This document shows, piece by piece, positions 41,617 to 51,306 of a stretch of 64,000 nucleotides of DNA (the stretch's first letter is position 1; every line of letters starts with the position of its first letter). The position numbers were made by a program, and so were the translations under genes. The notes under the pieces were generated by a model that saw nothing but the letters and a program-made list of their open reading frames with translations, was not told where the DNA came from and made no database searches. This stretch comes from an uncultured Granulosicoccaceae bacterium. GTDB lineage: Bacteria > Pseudomonadota > Gammaproteobacteria > Granulosicoccales > Granulosicoccaceae. The stretch is from positions 1-64,000 of the forward strand of contig CALHCI010000053.1 in assembly GCA_937931165.1 (NCBI GenBank), written 5' to 3'.

Positions 41617-43071
41617 ATGAAATTAATTCGAAACTTGGGATTGTCGCTGCTGGTTGCTGTGGGTGTTTCCGCCTGTGACAGTGATGGCGTGACCCTGAAC
41701 ACAACGGATGCCGCCGGTACATCAGGGGCTGTGGCCGGCGAAGCCACTGGCAATATCGTACAGACCGCAGTCGATGCCGGTAGCTTTAATACGCTGGCGG
41801 CGGCATTGGGTGCTACCGGGCTGGATGCAGTACTGGCGGACGAGAGCCGTCAGTTCACTGTTTTTGCACCGACTGATGACGCCTTCGAGGCACTGGGTCA
41901 GGACACTATCAATGCACTGTTGGCAGACCCGGAAGCGCTGACCGACATTCTTCTCTATCACGTGCTGGCCGATGCGAATGTAGACAGCGCCACCGCGATT
42001 TCGTTGGCAGGCACAGCAGTGCAGGCAGCCAACGAAGACGATCTGCAGATATCCCTTTCAGACGGAAACCTGTTCATTAATACGTCACAGGTGATCTCTG
42101 CTGATGTTGTCGCGACCAACGGTACCATCCACGTGATCGACACTGTGCTTTTACCACCGGCAGGTGACGACAGTGCAAACCAGGGTGATGGTGCAGGTGA
42201 GCCCGTCGAGCCACAGTTGTCTAACATTGTTGATACCGCGCTGGCAGCCGGTTCTTTTAATACACTCGCGGCAGCACTTGAGGCAACCGGGTTGGTCGGC
42301 GTGCTTGCCGATGAGAAAGCCACCTTTACTGTATTTGCGCCGACCGATGATGCGTTCGCGGCCCTTGGTCAGGACACTATAGATGCACTGCTGGCCGATC
42401 CGGATACCTTGCGCGACATCCTGCTATACCACGTAGTATCAGGACAAGCAGTGAATGCTGAAACCGCAATCAGCCTGGCCGGTTCGTCGGTCACCATGGC
42501 GAATGGCGACGATACGGAACTGTCACTTGCTGCAGGTCAGTTGTTTGTTAATGAATCCACTGTGGTTGCGACTGATGTGGCGGCGAGTAACGGCATTATT
42601 CACGTGCTGGACGCGGTACTACTGCCACCTGCCGATGAGCCTGCAGCACCGGAGCTCGACAGCATTTACAACACAGCCATTGCAGCCGGTAACTTCCACA
42701 CTCTGGTAGCTGCGTTGCAGGCGACCGGTCTTGATGGACCACTGGCTGGCGGACATGAAATCTACACCGTGTTTGCCCCGACTGATGATGCGTTTGCAGC
42801 ACTTGGCCAGGACACTATCGATGCTTTACTTGCTGATCCGGATACCCTGAAGAATATCCTGCTGTATCACGTTGTTGCTGATGCCGCTGTGGATGCCAGC
42901 GCCGCGCTTAGTCTGGCCGGAAGCAGTGTCACGATGGCTAATGGTGATGCTGTTCAGGTGAGTGTTAAAGGTGGTGAGTTGTTTATTAATGATGCCATGG
43001 TAACGGTGACTGACATCATGGCTACTAACGGCATTATTCACGTCATAGATACCGTTCTTATCCCCCACTAA
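41617..43071 (+). CDS. Lipoprotein with three fasciclin (FAS1) domains
   Basis: This 484-residue protein has a lipobox VSAC (Cys20), then three FAS1 domains at about residues 45-180, 200-340 and 345-483. Each shows FTVFAPTDDAFEALGQD-type and ILLYHVVADA-type motifs and ends in GIIHVIDTVLLP. FAS1 domains act in cell adhesion and surface binding. The copies are close at DNA level (for example the repeated GGTCAGGACACTAT segment), so they arose by internal duplication. It is likely an outer-membrane or surface lipoprotein. It is divergent from the histidine kinase and ends before a terminator. Confidence 0.92.
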   Translation: MKLIRNLGLSLLVAVGVSACDSDGVTLNTTDAAGTSGAVAGEATGNIVQTAVDAGSFNTLAAALGATGLDAVLADESRQFTVFAPTDDAFEALGQDTINALLADPEALTDILLYHVLADANVDSATAISLAGTAVQAANEDDLQISLSDGNLFINTSQVISADVVATNGTIHVIDTVLLPPAGDDSANQGDGAGEPVEPQLSNIVDTALAAGSFNTLAAALEATGLVGVLADEKATFTVFAPTDDAFAALGQDTIDALLADPDTLRDILLYHVVSGQAVNAETAISLAGSSVTMANGDDTELSLAAGQLFVNESTVVATDVAASNGIIHVLDAVLLPPADEPAAPELDSIYNTAIAAGNFHTLVAALQATGLDGPLAGGHEIYTVFAPTDDAFAALGQDTIDALLADPDTLKNILLYHVVADAAVDASAALSLAGSSVTMANGDAVQVSVKGGELFINDAMVTVTDIMATNGIIHVIDTVLIPH

Positions 43072-43130
43072 AAAGAAGTACAGCGGTAGTAGACGGCACC
43101 CGGTTCCTTCCCCCAGGACCTGTGCTTTGG

Positions 43131-43161
43131 CCCGGCCTTCCCTCAAAGGCCGGGTTTTTTT
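43131..43161 (+). terminator. Rho-independent terminator after the FAS1 gene
   Basis: CCCGGCCTT at 43131-43139 pairs with AAGGCCGGG at 43146-43154 around CCCTCA, followed by seven T residues. It also overlaps the stop codon of the convergent DUF4345 gene. Confidence 0.92.
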
Positions 43162-43531
43162 AATCACTGCGTAAGAACAGCCAGCCGCTGATCACGGTCA
43201 GTACAATCTCAAAACTCAGCCCGATCATATTGAACCCGGAAAATTCACCGTCAACAATGACACCGTATAAACGACAGGCACCGACACTGAAGAATATAAT
43301 TGCCGTCGCTGCCAGTGCAGAACTTAGTCGGCTATGTGCCAGGCTCGACCAGTATAGAAAAACTGCCAGGCCAATCTGAATACCGCCATACGTGGCCCGG
43401 ATATCGGTCAGTCCGGAGTTATCAGCGGTGATACCAGCTTTGGTCGCCAGCGTTATCGGACTGAATAGATAGATCAGGCCGAAAACAGCAAGAATCGCTG
43501 CGATTATTTTCAGAAAAAGCGTTGTATTCAT
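43160..43531 (-). CDS. DUF4345-type small membrane protein
   Basis: From the ATG at 43531 the product is 123 residues with four hydrophobic helices (residues 3-22, 45-64, 70-90 and 98-118). The start MNTTLFLKIIAAILAVFGL leads into the first helix, and TDIRATYGGIQIGLAVFLYW is the conserved segment of DUF4345. A longer frame runs to 43663, but its extra 44 residues are polar and low in coding character. It is an inner-membrane protein of unknown role, convergent with the fasciclin gene. Confidence 0.75.
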   Translation of the reverse strand: MNTTLFLKIIAAILAVFGLIYLFSPITLATKAGITADNSGLTDIRATYGGIQIGLAVFLYWSSLAHSRLSSALAATAIIFFSVGACRLYGVIVDGEFSGFNMIGLSFEIVLTVISGWLFLRSD

Positions 43532-43946
43532 GGGGGCTCGAGTGGTGCGGGTTAAGTTGAGGGAGAGGCTGTTATGTTGGTTTGCGGTACGGGATACCTG
43601 ACCTGTCGGTTCATTGGAGCTACCAGTTCGGATCGTATTCCTACCGGTTGAGTTCAGTGCCAAAAGGCAGATAGCGGCACGCAGACCCCATCAATTGGCA
43701 GAGTACGGGAAGCGGGTAATCGGCGTGCCGGTGATTGTTTGTATCAGTGACTCAGTTTAGAGCACAATCCGGAGTATGGAAATGGGCGCCAACCTGAATT
43801 CGCAATTAAACAAGTCGGCGTACTATTGTGCGATACGACTGCACATCACTGCGCCGTTCAGGTGTACAGGTGCATTGAATCAGGTATGGTACGTGTCGAA
43901 TTCCCGCCGAGTACATCGGTAAATTTGCTGAAGTCCCGAGCTGCCA
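43532..43946. other. Long intergenic region before the P-loop ATPase gene
   Basis: These 415 bases lie between the leftward DUF4345 gene and the rightward P-loop ATPase gene. I see no clear gene, repeat or strong promoter. The stretch has no marked AT-rich block, unlike the region before the lysine-rich gene. Confidence 0.5.
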
Positions 43947-45698
43947 ATGGATAATGACACTACCACGCGATATCAGGAACTTGCGCTTTCTGACAATGAT
44001 CGTGACGAACTCAATACGGAAGTACTAAGCCGTAATCATCCGCTTGGAAACGATGTCTTTGAGTACACCAACGATCACTTTAATCCTCAACTCTACCAGT
44101 TGCTGTTTAATTTCCATCCGAGTCACTTTCAGGAAGATGAGGGTGTGCGACCGGCTATTATTCTGGGTCGCCGTGGCTCCGGGAAAAGCAGTTACCTGAA
44201 TAATCTGGCGCACAAAGAAAATATTGCCGCAATTCCTGTCAACAGCTGGGACATTGTTGATCTGATCGAACGGCAGGTAAGTGTCATCCTGCAATCGCAA
44301 GAGTCGATTGATCCGGAGAAGGTTGCCGATATCTGGCACCTGGTTTTTCTAACACTGATTGCCAGACACATTGGCAGTATGGATGCGACACGCCAATCCA
44401 TAAAAGCCATGCTGACGAATTTTCCGGTTAAAAACATCGTCTCAAAAACGGTCGAGGTGGTCTCGACTGAAGTACTGGACTGGCTGCGAATTAAACACGC
44501 GGAAAACTCCAATCATGTGTTTAATGTCAATACTATTTTTTATGCACTGAATCTGCGGGAAAATTCACTGGCCGGGTTTGAAACTGCGCTGCACAGAATA
44601 GCGCGTGACTGTGGCAAATGTATTGTGCTGATGATCGATAACCCGGAGCGGCTCAATCAGGATTTCTACGAAAAGTGGGAGAGCTCGTATATTGATTCTA
44701 ATAAAGCGCGATGGAAAACCTACTCTGGTCTGTTAACGCTGCTAGCCACTTTTAATGAAGGGAAAATTGCGTTGCAGGCGCGTTATTGTGTGCCGGCAGA
44801 ACAATATTTCTTTCTGCGTGAACGGTCCACCGCAATCCTTAAACATTTATCGAAAATTCAGGTGCTGCACTGGACCAGTGGCGAAATATTGTCCGCGCTT
44901 GCTCATAGATACATGGTGTATCTGCAGCTGCACCAGAACAATCGCAGCGGTACTCGTTACCAGAAACTCAAGAAAATAGAGATCTATACCAGAGATGGTG
45001 CTTTTGATTTTTTTCATCAGGTCTTTGAGCCAAAAATCAAAAACTCAAGAGGATATGAGGAAGACACCATCACTTATCTGCTAAGACACACTCAGTTATT
45101 GCCCAGGCAGATAATTATTTATCTAAACGAGGCTATTCATCTGGCGTTGAGTGAAGATCCAGGCTACGACCTGACGCGTCTCGATTCCCGGTTTATCAGG
45201 CAGGCTATTCATAACAAAGAGGGTTTGCTGGCTATCGAGGTTGTTGATTCCTATGCTTCGGTTTTTCCTGAAGGGAAAGATATGATGCGTGCTATCTCAA
45301 TGCTTCCTGTGCTGACTACCGTTGGTGAGATTAAAAATCACTGGGCCGAGTACGGTGCCAAAAAGGTGCTTAGCAAATTTTCGTCATTTCCAGAGGTCGT
45401 GGTGGAAGCAGACCGGTTTATCCGGTTTTTGACTGAAGTCGGTATCATTGGTCGTGCTACGTTACAGACCGAACCTGAAGCAGGGAGTTACGCCAGCGCT
45501 GCATTTGAATATACGATGCCTGAGCGGTTAATGTTCAGAGACGAAGATGCTGTCGCTGTGCATCCGCTGTTTTGTAGTCACTGTGATCAGCAGGAGTGTG
45601 CGGAGCTCGACCCTTACAAGGCGGTTTATCCTAAAGGCACAGAGCCGGATGATATTGATAAGCGCCCGTTGATGCGGAAATTCGTACCGATTAATTGA
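43947..45698 (+). CDS. Orphan P-loop ATPase (Sll1717-like) with Cys/His-rich C-terminus
   Basis: The 583-residue protein has a Walker A motif ILGRRGSGKSS (residues 72-82, Lys80) and a Walker B strand IVLMIDNPE (residues 226-234, Asp231). A middle region (about 360-400) contains LLPRQIIIYLNEAIHLA, with Arg387 as a possible sensor or finger; this is similar to the P-loop ATPase family typified by Sll1717, which often sits in variable islands and defence contexts. The C-terminus (535-556) has HPLFCSHCDQQECAELD, a possible zinc site. It is soluble and stands alone, with no nuclease or effector gene next to it. Function is unknown. Confidence 0.7.
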   Translation: MDNDTTTRYQELALSDNDRDELNTEVLSRNHPLGNDVFEYTNDHFNPQLYQLLFNFHPSHFQEDEGVRPAIILGRRGSGKSSYLNNLAHKENIAAIPVNSWDIVDLIERQVSVILQSQESIDPEKVADIWHLVFLTLIARHIGSMDATRQSIKAMLTNFPVKNIVSKTVEVVSTEVLDWLRIKHAENSNHVFNVNTIFYALNLRENSLAGFETALHRIARDCGKCIVLMIDNPERLNQDFYEKWESSYIDSNKARWKTYSGLLTLLATFNEGKIALQARYCVPAEQYFFLRERSTAILKHLSKIQVLHWTSGEILSALAHRYMVYLQLHQNNRSGTRYQKLKKIEIYTRDGAFDFFHQVFEPKIKNSRGYEEDTITYLLRHTQLLPRQIIIYLNEAIHLALSEDPGYDLTRLDSRFIRQAIHNKEGLLAIEVVDSYASVFPEGKDMMRAISMLPVLTTVGEIKNHWAEYGAKKVLSKFSSFPEVVVEADRFIRFLTEVGIIGRATLQTEPEAGSYASAAFEYTMPERLMFRDEDAVAVHPLFCSHCDQQECAELDPYKAVYPKGTEPDDIDKRPLMRKFVPIN

Positions 45699-45715
45699 TC
45701 GATCGTTGTACAAAA

Positions 45716-45740
45716 CCCTGCTTTCACCTTGAAAGCAGGG
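45716..45740 (-). terminator. Rho-independent terminator, mainly for the GH26-like gene
   Basis: CCCTGCTTTC at 45716-45725 pairs with GAAAGCAGGG at 45731-45740 around ACCTT. Read on the minus strand it is followed by TTTTGT, so it ends the leftward GH26-like gene. It may also stop the rightward ATPase gene, which ends 18 bases before it. Confidence 0.85.
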
Positions 45741-45772
45741 CTTGTCCTGTGGGCTGTTAGAAATTACGGGTA

Positions 45773-47302
45773 TTAGTTACCCAATACCTCCAATTTGAGC
45801 CCACGAAATTTCGCCATCTGTTCTGGTGACATACTCTTGAAACCATTGCGCATACGTTCCTGCTTGGTGATGTTTACCGCAGGTAGTGGCTTGGAAGCCG
45901 CAAGCAGACGCTGTTGTTCCTTAAGAATTTTCTTAATCTTGCTTTTATCGACACCGGTAAATTGCAGCTTCTGACTTTCGTTTCGCAATCGCTGGAGACG
46001 GGCGTTTTGTGCCGAGCGAAGTTTTGCAAGCTCAGTGCGAGCTTTCTTAACTTGTGCTTTGGTTCCGCTGTCTTCGAGGCTTTCAACGGTGGCAGCCAGC
46101 TCTGCAATTGCTGTGTTGGCCTCGTTGTATTCATCAATAGCAGTTTGCAGTTCAGGTTTTTCAAGCAAAGACGTTTTACGGGCGGCTGCCATGAACAGAG
46201 GTGATGGTCCCATCGCAATCTCGGTAACATAACTGCCTTGCAGAGGCTGAGTGTTGTTCTCAATCTGCAGTGAGACGACATTGCCGTTGGCACCGTCTGC
46301 AGACAGGAAATCACTGGTGAAATGCGAGGACATCATACCGCCGATATACCCTGAAAGTCCGGTGTTGCCGCTGTCTGTCAGTGACCAGTCCAGTTCTTTA
46401 TTGATGTTAAACAACGCCAGCGCACGAATCGCTGGAAAATCGTTTTCGATACTCGACATCATGCCAGCAGTCCAGACGTCCTTGTCTTCACCGGCATCGC
46501 TGTTGTCTCCATTCTGACCCCATGCAGGATCAGGGATGTCATGTGGTTCTGCACTACCGGTCTCTGCAATTAGAATAGGTTTATCCGGGTAGTTGGTGAC
46601 CAGTGTTGAATACGCAGAGGCAAACACGTCATTAAAACTGTCCCAGCTTGACCATGAGAAATTGCTGCCCCAGTTGTAGCCGTCAATCGACGTCCAGTCG
46701 ACATACGTATCTCCGGGATAGTACTGAGTCATATCATTTACTGAGTCGACATTAACGTTGTTGGCACTCCAGACCCATTCGATATGTTCATTGACCCCAG
46801 CGGCTTCGAAACGATCGTGAATGTGCTGCCAGGCGGCGACGTACCATGCGGGTGAGTTGCCGTACGGGTACCATGTGCCATTGAACTCGTGGCCAAAGCG
46901 AAGCAATACGGAGGGGCGGCTTTCAGCCGGGTAGCTGTTTACCCAGGCAACCAGTTTGGTTCCCCATAAGTCGATGTAGTTATCCCAGCTACCGAGCGCA
47001 ATTTCTGGCAGAAGATTGTCGTTGTTACGAGACAGATCCACCGGCATCCAGCTGATTAATGGAATCATGCCTTCGTTAACAATCTTGCTGGACTGCCAGT
47101 AGAGATGATCCCAGCTGGCTGAGAATGAAGAAAAGACATTCACAAAAGCCATGGACTTTGGCAGGTTGGCATTGAGGTCGGCAATAGCTTGCTGGTTCCA
47201 TGCATTGCCGGGTACAAAGGCACCCGTCATCACTTCTGCTGAGACTTGAGTTGACAGAGACAGGGCGGCCGCCAGGGCGGTCGAAAGTAATTTAGTGCGC
47301 AT
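45773..47302 (-). CDS. Secreted GH26-like glycoside hydrolase (probable beta-mannanase) with coiled-coil tail
   Basis: The 509-residue precursor has a signal peptide (residues 1-22, ending VSA). The catalytic domain (25-350) has RFGHEFNGTWYPYG with the acid/base Glu139 and ILIAETGSAEP with the nucleophile Glu247, which is the GH26 pattern of endo-beta-1,4-mannanase and related enzymes. The exact glycan is not certain. The last 115 residues (395-470 in particular) are Lys/Glu/Arg/Leu-rich and form a predicted coiled coil, which is not usual for GH26 and may anchor the enzyme or hold it in a complex. Confidence 0.78.
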   Translation of the reverse strand: MRTKLLSTALAAALSLSTQVSAEVMTGAFVPGNAWNQQAIADLNANLPKSMAFVNVFSSFSASWDHLYWQSSKIVNEGMIPLISWMPVDLSRNNDNLLPEIALGSWDNYIDLWGTKLVAWVNSYPAESRPSVLLRFGHEFNGTWYPYGNSPAWYVAAWQHIHDRFEAAGVNEHIEWVWSANNVNVDSVNDMTQYYPGDTYVDWTSIDGYNWGSNFSWSSWDSFNDVFASAYSTLVTNYPDKPILIAETGSAEPHDIPDPAWGQNGDNSDAGEDKDVWTAGMMSSIENDFPAIRALALFNINKELDWSLTDSGNTGLSGYIGGMMSSHFTSDFLSADGANGNVVSLQIENNTQPLQGSYVTEIAMGPSPLFMAAARKTSLLEKPELQTAIDEYNEANTAIAELAATVESLEDSGTKAQVKKARTELAKLRSAQNARLQRLRNESQKLQFTGVDKSKIKKILKEQQRLLAASKPLPAVNITKQERMRNGFKSMSPEQMAKFRGLKLEVLGN

Positions 47303-47574
47303 TAATCTTCCTTATTAACAGGCAGTTTAAAGAACACGATGAACTGCATTTGGTGGTAGCAATCTCGCGCCGATTTTGTATGTAACAAGTTTTTACACTG
47401 GCTACAGCGCCGCGTTAACGTCCGGAAGGCGATGAGACTGGAGTCACAACAGTTACAACTGAAGACTTCGTCACAAAAAAACTGCTAATTGGGAAAATAT
47501 TCAGTGATTCGTTGCACGAACTCGCACTTTTTTGCGATGCCCGTCAACCGGAAAAGTGACTGGCGGATGTGCGA

Positions 47575-48399
47575 TCAACGGGGTCGATCACCATCAATAG
47601 TGACGCGGTGCATTTCACGGCGGTACCCATGATAGTCATTCAGCGGATAGTGGAGGGTGCAGCGGTTATCCCAGATTGCGACGGTACCGGGTTGCCATCT
47701 GACGCGGCATTTGAAGTCGTCGCTCAAGGCATGAGAAAACAGAGAAGCTAATATTGCCTCACTCTCGTCTTCGGGTAATTCTATAATTCTCGTGGTGTGT
47801 GCGGGGCTCAGGTACAGCGATTTTCTACCAGTAACCGGATGTGTTCTGACTACCGGATGTATGGCAGTAAAAACCGGCTTTGACTGTTGCTGCATTGCCC
47901 CTGAGGTCAGATGATCAGTGCGCAGTTTATCCTGGTTTTTAGCCGAGCTGTGCTCTGCTGTCAGAGTACTTAGCTGCTGTCTGGTTGATGTATCGAGCGC
48001 TTCATAGGCCACGTGCTGGTTGGAAAACAACGTGTCGCCCCCAACTGCCGGCACTTCAACCGCGTACAGAACAGATGCCATTGAAGGCTGTGTCAGATAG
48101 GTGCTGTCTGTATGCCAGATACCACCGAATACAGTCTTTTGTTCCGGCTCTTTGATGATTGCTATGACTTCCGGATGATCAGGCAGTGGTCGGGCGAATG
48201 GATAGGCGCCTACCTGCCCGAAGTAGCGTGCGAAACGTACCAGGTGGTCAGGGGTTAATTTTTGCTCTCGGATAAGCAGGACGTGATATTTCAGAAAGGC
48301 ATTGATGGTGGCTTCAATATCCCTGGCGCTCAACTCGCAGCTGAGATCAAGATCGTAAACATCAGCACCGATGGTGGGTGTCAGTGGCTGGATCTTCAC
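47575..48399 (-). CDS. TauD/TfdA-family alpha-ketoglutarate-dependent dioxygenase
   Basis: This 274-residue protein has the Fe(II) triad: His96-x-Asp98 in GGIWHTDST and His250 in TLHYPLNDY, plus Arg265 in MHRVTI that binds alpha-ketoglutarate. It starts IGADVYDLDLS. The closest described groups are taurine and 2,4-D dioxygenases, but the substrate is not clear here. No sulfonate transporter or sulfur gene is near. It is followed 188 bases later, on the same strand going leftward, by nothing in its own direction until the GH26-like gene. Confidence 0.85.
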   Translation of the reverse strand: MKIQPLTPTIGADVYDLDLSCELSARDIEATINAFLKYHVLLIREQKLTPDHLVRFARYFGQVGAYPFARPLPDHPEVIAIIKEPEQKTVFGGIWHTDSTYLTQPSMASVLYAVEVPAVGGDTLFSNQHVAYEALDTSTRQQLSTLTAEHSSAKNQDKLRTDHLTSGAMQQQSKPVFTAIHPVVRTHPVTGRKSLYLSPAHTTRIIELPEDESEAILASLFSHALSDDFKCRVRWQPGTVAIWDNRCTLHYPLNDYHGYRREMHRVTIDGDRPR

Positions 48400-48587
48400 C
48401 TTATTCCCCTATGCGTAGTGTTGTCTGAGATATTGCTCTAAATCGCAATATCTCAAGACTAACTGGTCATTACCAGGCAATACTTTACCACGTTGACGGA
48501 GGTCGGTTACTACATAGAAGCAGGCATGTTGACGACTACGACTGGTGCGAGTAAATCATCGTACTAAACAGACAAAAGATGTCAGTA

Positions 48588-49988
48588 CTAATTGATTGAA
48601 GATCGGTAGATACGGTAAATCGAATCAAATGTTGAAACAAACAGGTCACCGTTTGCGTGTTCAATCATGTGCAGTGGTTTGCTGCCAAAGTGCTCATCGT
48701 TGAACCTGGCAAAATTCTCTTCACGAATAAAATCGGTGTAGGCATCACCGGCAAGATGAACAACGCGAATGTCAGCGGCATTATAACTGCTGACAAAAAG
48801 CTGATTACCATAGTCGTTAAAACCACCGCTGCCAGTGTGAAACAACAGGGCAGTAGGGGTAATGACTTCATGCCATACTCTAACAGAGTAGCCCACGGTG
48901 CTTCCCTGTGGCTCGTCTTCCATGCCCCATAGAAAGTTCTTTCCAGGCTTTAGGTAATTCAGTTTGTCATCACTGGTGGGGCCTGCATCTGCTCCGAAAA
49001 GATCACCGGTCTGTGGGTGAATTGCCAGTGCAAAGGTGTTTCGCAAACCCCGGCTCCACTCCGGATCACCGGGAAATGGATTATCCGCCGGTATGCCACC
49101 CTCTGGCGTATACCTCAGTACTTTGCCAGAGGGATTTCCCTGTTGCTGCGCACTTGCGGGATCCGTGATGTCGCCACGGCCAATGAGCAGGTTACCCGCA
49201 AGATCGAATGCCAGGTCACCACCGTTGTGGATATCTGCGATGGGCAGATCGTCGACAAGTGTGACCGGGTTGACTCCGGTGTTATCTACGGCCGTATAGC
49301 GAATAATCTCTGCATGATCGGTGGCACCGTTTACTCCGGGAACAGTGGCGTGAACGTAAACATAGCCGTTGTTTTCAAAGTCCGGGTCGAGCACCAGACC
49401 AAGCATGCCTTTTTCAGCACCGCTAACCACCTGAGTAGTGGCAAATGGTTGAGCTTGCAGCTGACCTGTCGCCTCTATGATTCGAATAGCGCCGGTTTGA
49501 AGTTCTGCGTAGAACATTCTTCCATCGGGCGCCATGGCCATGCGTACAGGAATGTCTGCGCCAGTCAGCAAAACATCGGCATTAAAACCTGCAGCGAGAC
49601 TGGCAATCTGTTCTGGCAGTTTACCGTCTACGGAAAGTGAAACGTTATAGTTGGTAGTTTTATCCAGACTAACAACAGTCAGTGTATAAGTTGACGCAAG
49701 CAACTGATCCTGCACCACGCCGGATACACGGCCAGTCGATGGCTCTAATACCAGACCTGAGGGCAGTGCCGGGGCAATGGATAAGAGTGTGGTCGGTGAA
49801 TCTGCGAGTTGCTGTGCAGCATCTGCGAGCAGTGGCAGGTTGTCTACTGCGGTTTGTGTTCGCAGTGACACTTGATTGGTGATTGTCTTGGTTTGTACCG
49901 GCTGCGAGGTATTGTCTTCGCAGCCGGTTGTGTAGAGCATCAGGCCAACTAGCGGGTATAACAGCAGTGAGCGGCTGATTATTTCCAT
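48588..49988 (-). CDS. PQQ-dependent aldose sugar dehydrogenase-like lipoprotein
   Basis: The 466-residue precursor has a lipobox (LMLYTTGC, Cys at about residue 23). Residues 40-125 form an Ig-like domain of the putative-Ig (He_PIG) type (LPSGLVLEPSTGRVSGV). Residues 135-460 form a six-bladed propeller like soluble PQQ sugar dehydrogenases (Asd/YliI): IPVRMAMAPDGRMFYAE, GMLGLVLDPDFENNGYVYVHAT, IADIHNGGDLAFDLAGNLLIG and GFNDYGNQLFVSSYN. It should oxidise aldoses in the periplasm if PQQ is supplied; PQQ synthesis genes are not in the window. Confidence 0.85.
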   Translation of the reverse strand: MEIISRSLLLYPLVGLMLYTTGCEDNTSQPVQTKTITNQVSLRTQTAVDNLPLLADAAQQLADSPTTLLSIAPALPSGLVLEPSTGRVSGVVQDQLLASTYTLTVVSLDKTTNYNVSLSVDGKLPEQIASLAAGFNADVLLTGADIPVRMAMAPDGRMFYAELQTGAIRIIEATGQLQAQPFATTQVVSGAEKGMLGLVLDPDFENNGYVYVHATVPGVNGATDHAEIIRYTAVDNTGVNPVTLVDDLPIADIHNGGDLAFDLAGNLLIGRGDITDPASAQQQGNPSGKVLRYTPEGGIPADNPFPGDPEWSRGLRNTFALAIHPQTGDLFGADAGPTSDDKLNYLKPGKNFLWGMEDEPQGSTVGYSVRVWHEVITPTALLFHTGSGGFNDYGNQLFVSSYNAADIRVVHLAGDAYTDFIREENFARFNDEHFGSKPLHMIEHANGDLFVSTFDSIYRIYRSSIN

Positions 49989-50042
49989 TGATATGCTTTC
50001 ATGGCGATATCACTCAGAAAAGGTTGTAGCTCGGGTTTCAGA

Positions 50043-51293
50043 TCAAACAATACCGAGGGCAGTTGCGCCGAATTGATTGGGGTCGGTAAATACCGGCCCT
50101 GCATCATGACCAAGGTGATTGTTTATAATTTCGCCAAAGACCTGACGAAAATCCACTTCCATCGGCAGATTGCTTTGGTCTCTGATGTCAGCGGAAACAA
50201 GATCACTGCCATAGGTGCCGCCTTGTACCGCACCGCCAGTGATCAACATGGTTTGTCCCGCACCGTGGTCTGTGCCGCCGGATCCGTTTTCGAAATTACG
50301 CCGACCGAACTCTGAAAAAACTACCATGACGCAGTCCTGCCATTTCCCGATGGCTTTCATGTCATTTGCAAAGGCTTCAATGCCGCTATTCAAATCTGCC
50401 ATCAGATTGGGGTGTCGACCACCGGTGACACCCTGACCGCTGTGTGTATCGAAACCGCCCATGCCGGTGTAGTAGATATCGGTACCGAGCCCACCACCGT
50501 GAATAAGCTGCGATATACCTTCCAGTGATTGCCCCAGTCTACTGCCGGAGTATTCAACATTCGGTACATAGCTTTCGACAATCTGTTGAATTTTATCGAT
50601 GTTCTGGTGGCCTGCCTGAATGGCCTGTTGTACAGCCAGTGCGTTACCGTTACTCGCATGGCGTTCAAGGATAGAGCGGGCCAGTTGCAGGCGCCTGTCG
50701 CTCTCACCCGAGTACCGACCGTCTCTGTTGTAGGCAAACGAAGAAAGTCTGCTCATTTGTAGCAGGTTGATGCCTGGCCCTTGCAATGCCTTGGCGTTGT
50801 AGCCCACCGAAATACAACCGAGGCTGTGCGGGTTGTAGAGTTGTGCATAGCGCGCAACCCAGCCGGTTTTGTCGTTGGCATCCAGCCCGCTTGTGTCGCC
50901 GGTATGAAAGACATCTTTACTGGTAAAGTGGCTTCGGTTTGCATCGGGGTAGCCTACTTTTTGAACCATTGCCAATTGGCCGTCGCCATGCAGGGCTTGC
51001 AGGCCAGTCAGGTTGGGGTGCAATCCGTATTCTGAAGTTGCAGCGCTGCCACTGTTCAGTTCCAGTGGCGTTTCAATGGAAAGCGAAGGCCTGCGGTCGT
51101 GGTATGCGCCTATGTTTAAAGGTACTACGGTGTTAAGTGAGTCGTTGCCACCATCAAGATTCACCAGCACCACGAACTTTCGATTGTCGGCTGCACGGGC
51201 GATGTTTGCCAGTGGCCCAAGTGCGGCGAGCCCGGCGCCGGCAACACTCAGTTGCAGCAGGTTGCGTCGAGATATTTTTATATTATTAGACAT
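50043..51293 (-). CDS. DUF1501-domain protein with Tat signal
   Basis: This 416-residue protein starts with a twin-arginine signal (KISRRNLLQLSVAGAGLAALG). The body has FVVLVNLDGGNDSLNTVVPLN, GWVARYAQLY, YYTGMGGFDTHSGQ, VMVVFSEFGRRNFENGSGGTDHG; these mark DUF1501, a family related to alkaline-phosphatase-like or sulfatase-like folds and always exported folded. The role is unknown. It is 13 bases downstream of a DUF1800 gene on the same strand, the pairing seen in many bacteria, so the two probably work together. Confidence 0.92.
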   Translation of the reverse strand: MSNNIKISRRNLLQLSVAGAGLAALGPLANIARAADNRKFVVLVNLDGGNDSLNTVVPLNIGAYHDRRPSLSIETPLELNSGSAATSEYGLHPNLTGLQALHGDGQLAMVQKVGYPDANRSHFTSKDVFHTGDTSGLDANDKTGWVARYAQLYNPHSLGCISVGYNAKALQGPGINLLQMSRLSSFAYNRDGRYSGESDRRLQLARSILERHASNGNALAVQQAIQAGHQNIDKIQQIVESYVPNVEYSGSRLGQSLEGISQLIHGGGLGTDIYYTGMGGFDTHSGQGVTGGRHPNLMADLNSGIEAFANDMKAIGKWQDCVMVVFSEFGRRNFENGSGGTDHGAGQTMLITGGAVQGGTYGSDLVSADIRDQSNLPMEVDFRQVFGEIINNHLGHDAGPVFTDPNQFGATALGIV

Positions 51294-51306
51294 AACAGAG
51301 CTCCGG

